DNA of 64,000 nt from Planosporangium thailandense (GTDB taxonomy: Bacteria > Actinomycetota > Actinomycetes > Mycobacteriales > Micromonosporaceae). The position numbers and the translations under genes were made by a program. Positions 14,182 to 22,525 of the stretch are shown piece after piece. Below the pieces are notes generated by a model, which saw only the letters and a list, made by a program, of their open reading frames with translations, did not search any database and had not been told where the DNA came from. The DNA lies in the NCBI RefSeq assembly GCF_011947195.1, contig NZ_JAATVY010000004.1:1-64000 (forward strand), written 5' to 3'. Position 1 is the stretch's first letter; each line of letters opens with the position of its first letter.

Positions 14182-15132
14182 CTACTTACGCCCGTTCCAT
14201 TCCGGTTTGCTCCTCAACAACAGGGCCCGGTCTTTGGCGTCGTCCTCGCGCCACGACCGCCCCCATGCCAGCAAGGCCACACCAGGAATCCAATATCCGA
14301 TCAAGATCCCGGCAAACTTTGCTAGGTCAAGCCACCACGGTCCCCGGTACACCAGGTCGTCTCCGATCGACACGAACGGTGCGACGCCGAAGATGGCGGC
14401 CAGCGCCGGGCCGAACCGGCTTGGGCCAAAGAGTCGGATCGCAAGCGACAGAGATGCGCCGGTACGCCGTCTTACCCACCACCATCGGACCAGCAGCGCA
14501 CCGATCGCCCAGAAGACAGTGAAGCTGAACGCGAACTCGAACCGGCTTCCGATGGCACCTTGGCTGAGGTGGGAGATCGGAAGGTACAGAAAACCCAGCC
14601 CAGCCAACAACCGCCAGTGGCGTCCCCAAAGCCCGGGCTCGCCCGTCTTCGGCGAACCAATCGTGCGCGGCTGGGGCGCGCCTATCCTTTGCCGGCCTGA
14701 GACCGCGGTGGCGTGAGTGCCAGGGGTCTCAGCGCTGATGAGCCGAGCGGGTGCGTTTACGGCCACCATCGACCCGTCGAGCTCGTATCGGAACAGGGCG
14801 ATGCCGTGCTCGTCGGCGTAGGCGACTGCCGTGGAGGCGTAATCGCTGCCGGTAAAAAAGATCAGCTGCTTCTCGGATGCGTGGCCGCGCGCACCGAAGA
14901 GTTTCTGCAGTTCCGGCCGTCCCACGTGGGAGGCCTGATACTTCACCTGACCAAGCGCACGGGCCGCGCGGATGTCGACACCGCCGTCCGCGCCACCCGG
15001 CTTGGCCGCGGCATCCCGATATCCCCAGTACCGCATCCACGCGGCGGCGTTGTGCTCGGCATCCTGCCAGGACCGGATCAGGCGCGGTTCCGGCCTTGCC
15101 CCCAGGGGCGATCCGTTCGCGGTGCTACTCAC
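14182..15132 (-). CDS. Mrr-type restriction endonuclease domain fused to membrane helices
   Basis: The product is 316 residues. Residues about 20-125 form an Mrr_cat-like PD-(D/E)xK nuclease: Glu26 in WQDAEHNAAAWM, Asp53 in GGADGGVDIRA and the QxK motif Q62-V-K64. The sequence continues to ELQKLFGARGHASEKQLIFF, which is usual for Mrr/type IV enzymes. Residues 165-300 carry about four hydrophobic segments (such as FEFAFSFTVFWAIGALLV and FAGILIGYWIPGVALLAWG). The nuclease half has all expected catalytic residues. A membrane-tethered nuclease of this kind may act against incoming DNA. The gene stands alone. Confidence 0.8.
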   Translation of the reverse strand: MSSTANGSPLGARPEPRLIRSWQDAEHNAAAWMRYWGYRDAAAKPGGADGGVDIRAARALGQVKYQASHVGRPELQKLFGARGHASEKQLIFFTGSDYASTAVAYADEHGIALFRYELDGSMVAVNAPARLISAETPGTHATAVSGRQRIGAPQPRTIGSPKTGEPGLWGRHWRLLAGLGFLYLPISHLSQGAIGSRFEFAFSFTVFWAIGALLVRWWWVRRRTGASLSLAIRLFGPSRFGPALAAIFGVAPFVSIGDDLVYRGPWWLDLAKFAGILIGYWIPGVALLAWGRSWREDDAKDRALLLRSKPEWNGRK

Positions 15133-15238
15133 GCTCGAAGTATCGCAGGCGAGATCGTCGCCGATTACTGGCGCGACGGCTCACACGATGGACGGGCGAG
15201 GGAACGGTTTCGGAGCCGCCCGGCCGTGCTGTGAGCCG

Positions 15239-16057
15239 CTACGGAGGTCCCGCGGTGCCGGCGACGAACGCGGTGACGGTGATCGGGATCGGCTGGCCGG
15301 TCGGTGTGGAGGCGGGGATGTCGACCGTCACCGGGATGCCGGTTTGGTTGCCCGGCACGACGACCCGCACCTGGGTGATCATGTAGAGGTGCGCGCCTCC
15401 TTCGTACGCGGTCGTGGTGCCGAGGGCGAAGGACGCCGCTCCGTGTGGTGGCAGTTCGATGCGCTGTGGCCCGGGGTCGGTGCGTTCGTAGATCGAGCCA
15501 TCGGTGACCGTGGTCGGTAGGGTGCCCGTGGCCGTGGGCGCCGATTGTGGGTGTCCGGTGGCGGTGACTTTCGGGTAGTCGGTCAGCTGGCAGGGTGATC
15601 CCGCGGTGTTGGTCAGCGCGATGATGACGAACGGCTGGGAGGCCATCGAACCTTGCTTGGTGACTGCACCGGTTAGCTGATCTGCCCGGCACGCAGTGAC
15701 CTGAGGTGGTGTGCTGGTGGTCGCCGTGCCCCCCGGCGACGCCGACGACGGTGTGGACGGATCGGGTGCCGGGGACGGCGGACCCGCTGTGGGCTGGACG
15801 CTTGCGCTGGCGGTCGGGTTCGGGGTGACGCCAACCGGCGTCGGCGTGTGGCGGCCGCCGGAGACGTAGGCGTACCCGGCTGCCGGGACGGCGATCGCGA
15901 GAGCGGTGAGTGCCGAGGCGGCGAGCACGCGGACGCGGCGGCGATGACGAACCGTGGCGCGTACCGCGGCCATGCCCGCTGGCCGTACCGATGCGGCCTC
16001 GCGGTGACGGAAGTCAGCGAACGCGGCGCTGATCGAGTCGTACTCGAGTTCACCCAT
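15239..16057 (-). CDS. DUF4232 membrane-anchored protein, likely partner of the ECF sigma factor
   Basis: The product is 272 residues. An N-terminal cytoplasmic part of about 45 residues is followed by one helix (VLAASALTALAIAVPAAGYAYV, about 44-65), a Pro/Thr/Ser-rich linker, and a C-terminal DUF4232-like domain from about residue 122. Two Cys (CRADQ and SPCQLTDYP) fit the disulphide of extracellular DUF4232 domains. The start overlaps the sigma gene by eight bases, so the pair is cotranscribed and probably coupled. The small cytoplasmic N-terminus followed by one helix is the layout of anti-sigma proteins, but the classic ZAS motif is not seen, so anti-sigma activity is only inferred. Confidence 0.75.
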   Translation of the reverse strand: MGELEYDSISAAFADFRHREAASVRPAGMAAVRATVRHRRRVRVLAASALTALAIAVPAAGYAYVSGGRHTPTPVGVTPNPTASASVQPTAGPPSPAPDPSTPSSASPGGTATTSTPPQVTACRADQLTGAVTKQGSMASQPFVIIALTNTAGSPCQLTDYPKVTATGHPQSAPTATGTLPTTVTDGSIYERTDPGPQRIELPPHGAASFALGTTTAYEGGAHLYMITQVRVVVPGNQTGIPVTVDIPASTPTGQPIPITVTAFVAGTAGPP

Positions 16058-16607
16058 GCCGGTACTCCATTCCAGTCTCGGCCAACAGTGCGGCGAGAGC
16101 AGTGCGGCCGCGGTGCAGCCAGACCCGCACGGTGCTTTCGGCGACGCCCTCCTGTTGGGCGATGTCCCTGGTGGTCAGGTCAGCGAGGTAGTGCAGGACC
16201 AGCGCCCGGCGTTGGGTCTCGGGCAGCTTGGCCAGCGCGGCGGTCAGCGCGACCCGATCGGGGCCCGGCCCCGGTACCGGCGCCTCGCGGTAGCGGCGGA
16301 CGAAGTCCACGCCCGAGCGCAGCCGCCGCCACCGACTGGTGGCTAGGTTCCAGGCCACCCGGCGCACCCACGCGGCCGGGTCGTCGTACCTGCTGATTCG
16401 GTCCCATCGGGGCAGGGCCCTGCAGAACGCTTCCTGGACGACGTCCTGGGCGGCGGCAAGGTCGCCGGTATACGCGTAGAGCTGCAGCGTCAGCGTGTTG
16501 ACGTTGGCGGCGTAGAACTCCTCGATGTCGCCAGCCGTCGTCGTGCTGGCGGAGGCGTCCCGGCGAGGTGGTGACGCGTTTGCGGGTGGGTCGCGGTGAG
16601 CGATCAC
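16050..16607 (-). CDS. SigE-family ECF RNA polymerase sigma factor
   Basis: The product is 185 residues from GTG at 16607. Region 2 is seen in FYAANVNTLTLQLYAYTGDL and VVQEAFCRALPRWDRI, with the VRRVAWNLATSRWRR segment following. Region 4 is seen in LPETQRRALVLHYLADLT and the helix-turn-helix segment TRDIAQQEGVAESTVRVWLH. There is no SnoaL-type extension. Overlap with the DUF4232 gene implies a sigma/regulator pair. No target promoter consensus is evident in the window. Confidence 0.88.
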   Translation of the reverse strand: MIAHRDPPANASPPRRDASASTTTAGDIEEFYAANVNTLTLQLYAYTGDLAAAQDVVQEAFCRALPRWDRISRYDDPAAWVRRVAWNLATSRWRRLRSGVDFVRRYREAPVPGPGPDRVALTAALAKLPETQRRALVLHYLADLTTRDIAQQEGVAESTVRVWLHRGRTALAALLAETGMEYRHG

Positions 16608-16776
16608 TGAGCCTGCCTTCCCCGACTACGGCCGCACGCCGGCCGCTTGTGGACTACACGCGCCGGCGTAGGAGAGTGTTACAGCCGGTTTCGCCGCAGC
16701 GGGTGCGCCGCCAACGGAGGGGCGCCGGCCAGAGCACGCGACGCGCCAGCGGGGTGCCTTGACGAGCCGAGATGTC

Positions 16777-16914
16777 CTAAACGTACGGCCGCCCGCCGTC
16801 CAGGTCCCCGGTGATCCCGACTCTTCGGTTGTAGACGGGCAGGTCAGGCCAGTCACACCAGCGATCGATTGCCAGGGTGCCGTGGCCATGACGCACTGTC
16901 TTGCCGCGGTCCAC
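16777..16914 (-). CDS. possible 45-residue small protein
   Basis: A GTG at 16914 opens a frame whose second half reads IDRWCDWPDLPVYNRRVGIT and then GDLDGGRPYV before TAG. The composition (Trp, Tyr, Asp-rich, few Arg/Ala repeats) is unlike chance frames of this DNA. No family is recognised, and there is no clear ribosome-binding site. It may be a small gene or the 3' end of a decayed larger one. Confidence 0.35.
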   Translation of the reverse strand: MDRGKTVRHGHGTLAIDRWCDWPDLPVYNRRVGITGDLDGGRPYV

Positions 16915-17033
16915 GCTCGGATTTCGCAGCTCAGTTGGCGGACGGCTGCCGCGCATCGGAGCTTGGCTAGCTGCACTATTCGGGATGTGGCCGGCGATAG
17001 TAGTGATTGATGAATAGTCATACGTTGTCGGGT

Positions 17034-17168
17034 ATGCATGGCTGGGGCGGGATCGTGTTCACGGCAGCGTTTCTCGTCGCACTGCTGCTGGCGCGGCTAC
17101 CGGCGGCACGGCGGTACCGGCAGCGACGGTTGGAGCAGCACGAGGCGCGCAGGCGCAGGCGCCCGTAG
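17034..17168 (+). CDS. possible 44-residue single-helix membrane peptide
   Basis: The frame begins MHGWGGIVFTAAFLVALLLA, giving one hydrophobic helix, and is followed by a strongly basic tail of Arg and Gln ending at TAG 17166-17168. This positive-inside layout is typical of small actinobacterial membrane peptides. There is no recognised family and no strong ribosome-binding site. Confidence 0.4.
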   Translation: MHGWGGIVFTAAFLVALLLARLPAARRYRQRRLEQHEARRRRRP

Positions 17169-17245
17169 GTTGCGGCTCAGGGGCGGCCAGTAGCTGATTC
17201 GGCGTTGTGCGGTTGCGGGCACTGATCGACATCTAGGCTGCGGCG

Positions 17246-17401
17246 ATGCTGGATTTCCTGGTCGGGTTCGTGGCGCAGGTGGTGCTCGACGTGCTCGTCG
17301 ACCGGGCGCAGCATTCGTTGGGCATGGCGGCGACTGGCGCGACGCGGGTAAGCGGGTGCCCCTTGACCTGTGGGGGCCGGAGTCATCCTGGCGCCTGCTG
17401 A
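17246..17401 (+). CDS. possible 51-residue small protein
   Basis: An ATG at 17246 starts MLDFLVGFVAQVVLDVLVDR, a hydrophobic-amphipathic helix, then a Gly/Cys-containing tail to TGA at 17399-17401. Only the N-terminal half looks protein-like, so it may be a truncated gene. Confidence 0.25.
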   Translation: MLDFLVGFVAQVVLDVLVDRAQHSLGMAATGATRVSGCPLTCGGRSHPGAC

Positions 17402-17421
17402 AGGGCCGCCAGTCGGGCGCT

Positions 17422-17462
17422 GGCCCGGCGTTGCGCGGCACAGGCGACGGGACGACTCCTCG
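17422..17462. repeat. 41-bp dispersed repeat, copy B
   Basis: It pairs with 2346-2386 (three differences). In the first copy it adjoins a degraded integrase. Here no integrase motif is visible, so only this fragment of the element remains. Confidence 0.6.
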
Positions 17463-17705
17463 GGCCGGGTGTGAGGGGCAGGGGCGGAGGTCCGCTTCGG
17501 ATTTCCGACCTCGACACCAACGCCTCGTCGAGCCGATCAGGTGCTCAGCAACGCGGTAGGTCGACAGGTATGTTGACGCCGCCGTGGACACGCTGACCGT
17601 GGCGGGCTTGCACGATGACCCCTCAGCGGTGCCGACGACGCCGTCCTCATGCAAAACGATGGTCGGTGCCGGAGTGCGCAACCTTCGGTCTGCGACCATC
17701 TGATC

Positions 17706-18308
17706 ATGCAAGCAACCCGGCAGTACATTCGCGTGGCACGGTCGCCCTGGCGACGGGGCCTACTCGCGGTCAATGTGGCCGCGACCGGAGCGATCGTCGC
17801 GGTGCCGGTCCTGATCGTGATCGACCCCGCGTTCCGGGTGGATGCGGCCAGTGTTGCCATGGTGGCCGTCCTTGTGGCTATTGCGGTGTTCGCGGCCCTG
17901 TGGGTGCCGACTCATCTCCGGGCGATGATCACGCAGCCCCGTATCTGGCTCGACGGGGACTGTCTCGTTCTCCATGACCCAGCGCTGTTTCGACGCGACG
18001 AACCCATCAGCCGTGCGGATATTCGCTATGTTCGGCGGTTCGACGGCGATTGGGGAGAGAAGCTGCTCTCCTGTCGCCTCAGTCCATTTCGTGAGCGGGC
18101 CACCGTAGCCGTGCGGTTCGCCCATCCCCGACGATTCCCCGCAGCTCGTTTCAGCTTGTACAGCAACGCTGTTTGGAGCTATTCGCGCCGGCTCCTGCCG
18201 CCGATACCGTTGCCTATGGCGACGGTCAACTACAGCGGCTTCACCTTCCGGGCCGCCGACCAGGACGAGGCAATCGTGCTGTTGCGCTCATGGTTGGAGC
18301 GAGGTTAG
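17706..18308 (+). CDS. two-helix membrane protein, unknown function
   Basis: The product is 200 residues from ATG at 17706 (MQATRQYIRVARSPWRRGLL); an upstream in-frame ATG at 17649 is less likely. Two helices are visible, LLAVNVAATGAIVAVPVLIV and ASVAMVAVLVAIAVFAALWV, followed by a cytoplasmic-type domain of about 120 residues with DCLVLHDPALFRRDEPISRA, which resembles bacterial PH-like (DUF-type) membrane proteins. The function is unknown. It is monocistronic. Confidence 0.65.
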   Translation: MQATRQYIRVARSPWRRGLLAVNVAATGAIVAVPVLIVIDPAFRVDAASVAMVAVLVAIAVFAALWVPTHLRAMITQPRIWLDGDCLVLHDPALFRRDEPISRADIRYVRRFDGDWGEKLLSCRLSPFRERATVAVRFAHPRRFPAARFSLYSNAVWSYSRRLLPPIPLPMATVNYSGFTFRAADQDEAIVLLRSWLERG

Positions 18309-20022
18309 ACCACATCCCTGCCGGAGGCGGGTCCGTCATGGTGGCGCTCCGGCTGACGGCTACGGTGACCTCAACCAGGTCGGACACGGACAAGGCGCCG
18401 CATGGACCTCCGGTACGACCTGCCGGTCGATCGCGGACCGTCCCGGGCCGGCGTCGGTTGACGCGCCCCGGCTCGGGTTCGTCGACGGCAACGACGTGTC
18501 TTGACGCCTTGAGGCAGGTTCCTATCCTGGGTCGGTGTTCAGCGTGCGCCCAGCAGTAGCCGACGACGTCACCGGAGTTCGGGCGGTGGCGGTCGCCGCG
18601 TACGAGGTTTACGTGCCCCGCATCGGCCGGCCCCCGGCACCGATGACCGCCGACTACGCGCAGGCCGTACGCGAGGGCCGGGTCTGGGTGGCGGTGGAGA
18701 ACGGCGAGCCCGTCGGCTTCGCCGTGCTCGTCCCGCAGCCGGATCACCTGCTCCTGGAGAACGTCGCCGTCTCGCCGGGCACGCAGGGGCGGGGTATCGG
18801 TACCCGACTGTTGGCCCTGGCCGAGGACCACGCACGCCGGCAGGGTGTGAGCGAGGTGCGGCTCTACACCAATGAGGCGATGACCGAGAACCTCGCCTAC
18901 TACGCCCGACGCGGGTACGTCGAGACCCATCGGGCAGAGCAGGACGGCTTCCGGCGCGTGTTCTTCCGGAAAGCCGTCACGCCGTAGCGGATGCGTGGAA
19001 CGTGCCGGGTCGCTACGGCCGAATCGGCGCTCCGCTGTCGGATCGCGGCGCGCCGCCTCGGCCAGCTCCGGCTCCATCAGTACGCGCAGGGCGGTGGGGC
19101 CGGTGACGCCGTACGCGTCGAGCGCAGGCGGGGTTCCGTGGCGTCCGCCGGCTGCCCATTCGCGCCACGCGGCTTCGAGTTTCCGGTCGGCGTCCGTCCT
19201 GTCTTCGCCCGCCTGTGCCCGCTGCGCGGCACCGATGAACGTGAGCGCGGCGCGCTGCGCGGCCATGCCTTCGGGCCCGATGTGGTCGGCGTTGAAGACC
19301 AGATGGTACTCGTGGCCGATGTCGAGGCTCCACAGTGTCCGGTGGAGCTGCTCGGTGCCGTCGTGCAGCTTGAACACGTCCCGGTCGCCGCAGCGCAGGA
19401 AGATGGGTAGCGCGCTCGCGCGGATCGTGTCGGCGTTGGCCCGCAGCCGGTGCAGGACACTGTTGTCCGCGAACCGCCGGGGGTCGGTGCCGTCGCCGGC
19501 CATCTCCGTGCCGAGTTGGGCGAGCACCCCGAGCGTGTTGCGCGGTCGTAGCTCCTGCGGCGTGTTCGCGGGCAGGAGCGCGGGGGCGATCGCGGCGACC
19601 GCCTGCCAGCGCGTCGGTTCGGCGAAGGCGATTTTCAGCGCACCGTAGCCGCCCATCGAGGAGCCCATCAGCGAGATACGGTCCGGGTCGATGCCGTAGC
19701 GCCGCTCGATCAGTTGGGGAAAGGCAGCCGCCATGAAGGTCTCCCAGGAGCCGCCACCGGGATGGTCGAGGTAGAAGCCCCCGGCTGTGGGCGTCGACGC
19801 GCTGGCGATGACCGACCGGGGCAGCGACCCGTCGTTCCACAGGGCGTCGATGACCGGGTGGAGCGCGGCGAGCACCTCGCTCGACGAGTTCGCGCCGTGC
19901 AGGATCAGGACCAACGGCAGCCGCTCGTCGGGCGTCCATCCACTCGGTGTGAGCACGGCATAGGCGACGCCGTCCCCGACGAGCGGGTCGCCGGTGACGT
20001 CACGCGTGAGGCTGCTTTCCAT
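18241..20022 (-). CDS. alpha/beta hydrolase, esterase D-like, with abnormal readthrough tail
   Basis: From ATG at 20022 the protein starts MESSLTRDVTGDPLVGDGVA. It has an oxyanion-side LILHGANSS, the nucleophile elbow GSSMGGYGALKIAF (Ser about residue 125), CGDRDVFKLHDGT for the acid, and FNADHIG for the His. These are the catalytic elements of the esterase D / PHB-depolymerase-like group. Family similarity ends near 19050 (about 325 residues), but no stop occurs in this frame until 18241. The last 250 codons are therefore antisense to the GNAT gene and unlikely to be native protein. A one-base shift near 19015 would meet a TAG at 19013-19015, so a frameshift or a lost stop is likely. Confidence 0.7.
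   Translation of the reverse strand: MESSLTRDVTGDPLVGDGVAYAVLTPSGWTPDERLPLVLILHGANSSSEVLAALHPVIDALWNDGSLPRSVIASASTPTAGGFYLDHPGGGSWETFMAAAFPQLIERRYGIDPDRISLMGSSMGGYGALKIAFAEPTRWQAVAAIAPALLPANTPQELRPRNTLGVLAQLGTEMAGDGTDPRRFADNSVLHRLRANADTIRASALPIFLRCGDRDVFKLHDGTEQLHRTLWSLDIGHEYHLVFNADHIGPEGMAAQRAALTFIGAAQRAQAGEDRTDADRKLEAAWREWAAGGRHGTPPALDAYGVTGPTALRVLMEPELAEAARRDPTAERRFGRSDPARSTHPLRRDGFPEEHAPEAVLLCPMGLDVPASGVVGEVLGHRLIGVEPHLAHTLPACVVLGQGQQSGTDTPPLRARRDGDVLQEQVIRLRDEHGEADGLAVLHRHPDPALAYGLRVVGGHRCRGPADAGHVNLVRGDRHRPNSGDVVGYCWAHAEHRPRIGTCLKASRHVVAVDEPEPGRVNRRRPGTVRDRPAGRTGGPCGALSVSDLVEVTVAVSRSATMTDPPPAGMWSNLAPTMSATARLPRPGRRPGR
18535..18987 (+). CDS. GNAT family N-acetyltransferase
   Basis: The product is 150 residues from GTG at 18535. 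It has the GNAT fold in order: FSVRPAVADDVTGVRAVAVA (beta1-alpha1), VWVAVENGEPVGFAVLV (beta2-3), LLLENVAVSPGTQGRGIGTR with the acetyl-CoA loop Q/RxGxG/A present as QGRGIGT (about residues 84-90), and LYTNEAMTENLAYYARRGYV at the end. The substrate is unknown. It lies wholly antisense to the extended tail of the esterase frame on the other strand; its GNAT motifs make this strand the real coding one here. Confidence 0.88.
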   Translation: MFSVRPAVADDVTGVRAVAVAAYEVYVPRIGRPPAPMTADYAQAVREGRVWVAVENGEPVGFAVLVPQPDHLLLENVAVSPGTQGRGIGTRLLALAEDHARRQGVSEVRLYTNEAMTENLAYYARRGYVETHRAEQDGFRRVFFRKAVTP

Positions 20023-20075
20023 GTCCGGCAAACTCTCATGGCGCGAGATCGGCGAGCAAGCCGAATTACGACCGG

Positions 20076-21461
20076 TCAGCGCTGGTAGCACCGCTTCAGC
20101 TCGTCGAGGTCGTAGTAGTAGCTGCCCGGTGCGTACGGCTTGCAGTCGGCCTTGAAATGCGTCTCCTTCTCGTTGTAGAGCATCCTGATCAGCATCCGGC
20201 CGGCTGCGTTCCGGTACGCGTCCCACTGCATGTTCGCCGCGTAGGGCGCCACGTCCGCCCCGCGCCACGGGTTGTGCCGGTAGCTGAACGTGTCGCTGGT
20301 GGGAACCTGCACCTCGCTGCCGGGTAGCCGCATCAGGGCGGCGAGCGGGATCACCGTCTCCGCGTGGGCGAAGCGCAGTCGGGCGACGTCCGTACTGGTC
20401 CCGTTCCGGTACGCCTCCACCGCCTGGAAGAAGTCGTCCTCGAGGGGCTCGGCCATCGCGTAGGTGATTGTGTTGCCCGCGAAGCTCGGACCCTTCCGGT
20501 AGAAGGTCGTCGCGTCGTCGACGTATGCGAAGTGCTCGGCGGCCCCGCGGTCGAGGTACCGGTCGAAGTGCCAGGTGCCTTCGGCGCTGAGGCCGGGCGC
20601 GATCGCGTACACGTTGAACAATGCCATGGCGGCGTCGACAGCGTTGCCGACGCGGTACGTGCCGGACGCCAGCCGGTCCACGAAGTCGTGCGCGAAGAGC
20701 CGGTCCAGACACGTCATCGCGTCGCGCGCGGACTCCTTGCTGTACGTGATCTCGTCGAGCTTGGCTTTCAGGGTCGGATCGCTCTTGAGCCAGTTCGCGT
20801 AGTCCGCGTTCGTCTTCTCCTTGTGGAAGTACAGGGTCTTCGTGTCGACGACGGGCGGGTCGACGAGCGGTGCGAGGTCCGGTTCCGCGCTCTTCAGCGC
20901 GTCGGCGAACGCGGCACCGCTGTCCGCGGCGCGGGGAATCCCCGAGTTGAGCACCCGGATGTGCCGGCCGGTGGCGGCGGCGTCAAACAGGTTCGGCAGC
21001 CGGCGCAGCAGCCGCTTGGCGAGATCCGCGTGCTCGCGCCGGCCGAGCCCGCTGAGCGCGCCGAACCCCAGCTTTTCGTGCGCGCTGGCCAGGGTCTGCA
21101 GTTCGGCCGACAGCTGACCACCCAGCGGCTTCAGCTTGCCCTCGGCTTTCGCGTCCGCGATGACCTGCTGGAGGAGTGCGATGTCGTCAGCGTCGTCGAG
21201 CGCGCGGGCGCCGTGCCTGGCGACCATCTCCGTGAAGACCGGGGCGAACCCGGCCGGGGACGGCTCGTACGCGCCGGGATCCTGGCCCGGCGCGTACGGC
21301 GTATTCGTGGTGAAGTTCCTCTGTAGACCATCCACGCTCGACGTCGACGCCGCCTTGGCGTGGTGCGTGGCGGACGCCGCGAAGCGAACACCGACCAGCG
21401 CCACCACGGCGGCGCAGACGACAGCCGCCAGGCCCACTCGGTACCGTCGCTTTGTGACCAT
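20076..21461 (-). CDS. secreted histidine-type phosphatase, MINPP/phytase-like
   Basis: The product is 461 residues from ATG at 21461 with GGAGGACGG upstream. A signal sequence (basic MVTKRRYRVG then a hydrophobic run to about residue 30) implies export. The catalytic RHG motif is MVARHGARA (Arg82-His83-Gly84), and the distal box is RFAHAETV (about 366). The HAE form, instead of HD, is the mark of the multiple inositol polyphosphate phosphatase branch of histidine acid phosphatases. It probably releases phosphate from phytate or other organic phosphates outside the cell. It is followed by the esterase gene 53 bases downstream. Confidence 0.85.
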   Translation of the reverse strand: MVTKRRYRVGLAAVVCAAVVALVGVRFAASATHHAKAASTSSVDGLQRNFTTNTPYAPGQDPGAYEPSPAGFAPVFTEMVARHGARALDDADDIALLQQVIADAKAEGKLKPLGGQLSAELQTLASAHEKLGFGALSGLGRREHADLAKRLLRRLPNLFDAAATGRHIRVLNSGIPRAADSGAAFADALKSAEPDLAPLVDPPVVDTKTLYFHKEKTNADYANWLKSDPTLKAKLDEITYSKESARDAMTCLDRLFAHDFVDRLASGTYRVGNAVDAAMALFNVYAIAPGLSAEGTWHFDRYLDRGAAEHFAYVDDATTFYRKGPSFAGNTITYAMAEPLEDDFFQAVEAYRNGTSTDVARLRFAHAETVIPLAALMRLPGSEVQVPTSDTFSYRHNPWRGADVAPYAANMQWDAYRNAAGRMLIRMLYNEKETHFKADCKPYAPGSYYYDLDELKRCYQR

Positions 21462-21517
21462 CCGTCCTCCCCGGGAGAGTACGGAGCGCGCGCCGGTGAG
21501 GGTTCAAAAGGTGGTTG

Positions 21518-22267
21518 TCAGGCAGCCACCCGGAGCGCCGGCCGACGGTAGTCCGCGGTCACCACGTGCAGCGCGGGAACCGGGGGCCGACCGGCGGTCG
21601 CCGGCACGGCGTACGCGATGGGCGCCGCCGTCGCCGGGGCGGTCCGTCGTCCTCGGATGATGAACGCGCACACCGTCGAGGTGCAGATCAGGCCGAAGCC
21701 GGACGACGCCCAGACAGCAGGCTGGCCGGTGGACAGCCCGTACACCGTCCACAGTGTTCCGGAGCACAGCCCGAGCCACCACCGCGCCGGCGAGAGTCCC
21801 GACACGTCGCACCCCCGGTCGCGCAGCAGCGACAACGGTTGCGGAACCGCCGACAGCACGGCGACGACGGCGAGGATGCTCCCCAGCGCCCCCGCCGCGG
21901 CTTGCGGGTGGAGGCCCGGAACGGCCGCCGCTGCCACCGCCACGCCGCCGGTGACCACGATCAGCGCCACCGCCGGCCACCCGAACGCGGCGAGCGCCTT
22001 GCGGCTGCGGACGATCGGCTGGGTGGCCAGCAGTGCGACCAGGATCGCGATCGCCGCGGTACCGGTGACCGTGTTCGCGACCACCTGCACCCCGTCGCCG
22101 ATCAGCGCGCCGTAGGCCAGCCAGCCGACCGGCAGGGCCGCCGCGAGCCAGGTGGCCGTTGGCGACAGACCTTCGGTCCGTCTACGGGCGCAGGACACCC
22201 ACACCTGGGGCCAGAGCAGGGACATGGACGCGGCGGCGGCGAGCCAGCCGAAAACAGCGGTGGTCAT
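21518..22267 (-). CDS. PQ-loop (SWEET-like) membrane protein
   Basis: The product is 249 residues from ATG at 22267 (MTTAVFGWLAAAASMSLLWP). Two PQ-loop repeats are recognisable: SLLWPQVWVSCARRRTEGLS then PTATWLAAALPVGWLAYG, and LSAVPQPLSLLRDRGCDVSG then LSPARWWLGLCSGTLWTVYG. Between them are two further hydrophobic helices, so about seven helices in all. The tandem arrangement resembles a full-length SWEET rather than the single-repeat SemiSWEETs usual in bacteria. A sugar or small-metabolite transporter role is plausible. The longer upstream frame was rejected because its first 63 residues lack membrane or family character. Confidence 0.75.
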   Translation of the reverse strand: MTTAVFGWLAAAASMSLLWPQVWVSCARRRTEGLSPTATWLAAALPVGWLAYGALIGDGVQVVANTVTGTAAIAILVALLATQPIVRSRKALAAFGWPAVALIVVTGGVAVAAAAVPGLHPQAAAGALGSILAVVAVLSAVPQPLSLLRDRGCDVSGLSPARWWLGLCSGTLWTVYGLSTGQPAVWASSGFGLICTSTVCAFIIRGRRTAPATAAPIAYAVPATAGRPPVPALHVVTADYRRPALRVAA

Positions 22268-22525
22268 GATCCAATTCCGAGTCGGGTACAACGGGACGGC
22301 CGGCACGCGGCCGGGGGAGGCCCGGCGGGCAGAGGCCATAGGTGGTATCGGCACGCCACCGCGGCTGGTAACGGATAGTGACCCGTGACACCCGTTACGG
22401 CCGTCCGGCCCTCCCGGCATCGACCCGCTCGCGCCGTTCGGGGCGACGGCCGTCAACGAACGGCGGATCTTGCGCAGGTCAGCGCCGCCGACGCCGACCC
22501 GCGTCCGAACCCGACAGTGGACGCT

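Larger units (their letters stand above)
16608..17705. other. 1.1-kb region with only small uncertain frames
   Basis: No gene of normal size is supported. Three short frames are listed separately (16777-16914 minus, 17034-17168 plus, 17246-17401 plus), and the 41-bp dispersed repeat copy B is at 17422-17462. The low density of coding signal and the mobile-element repeat suggest this is a decayed insertion junction. Confidence 0.5.
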
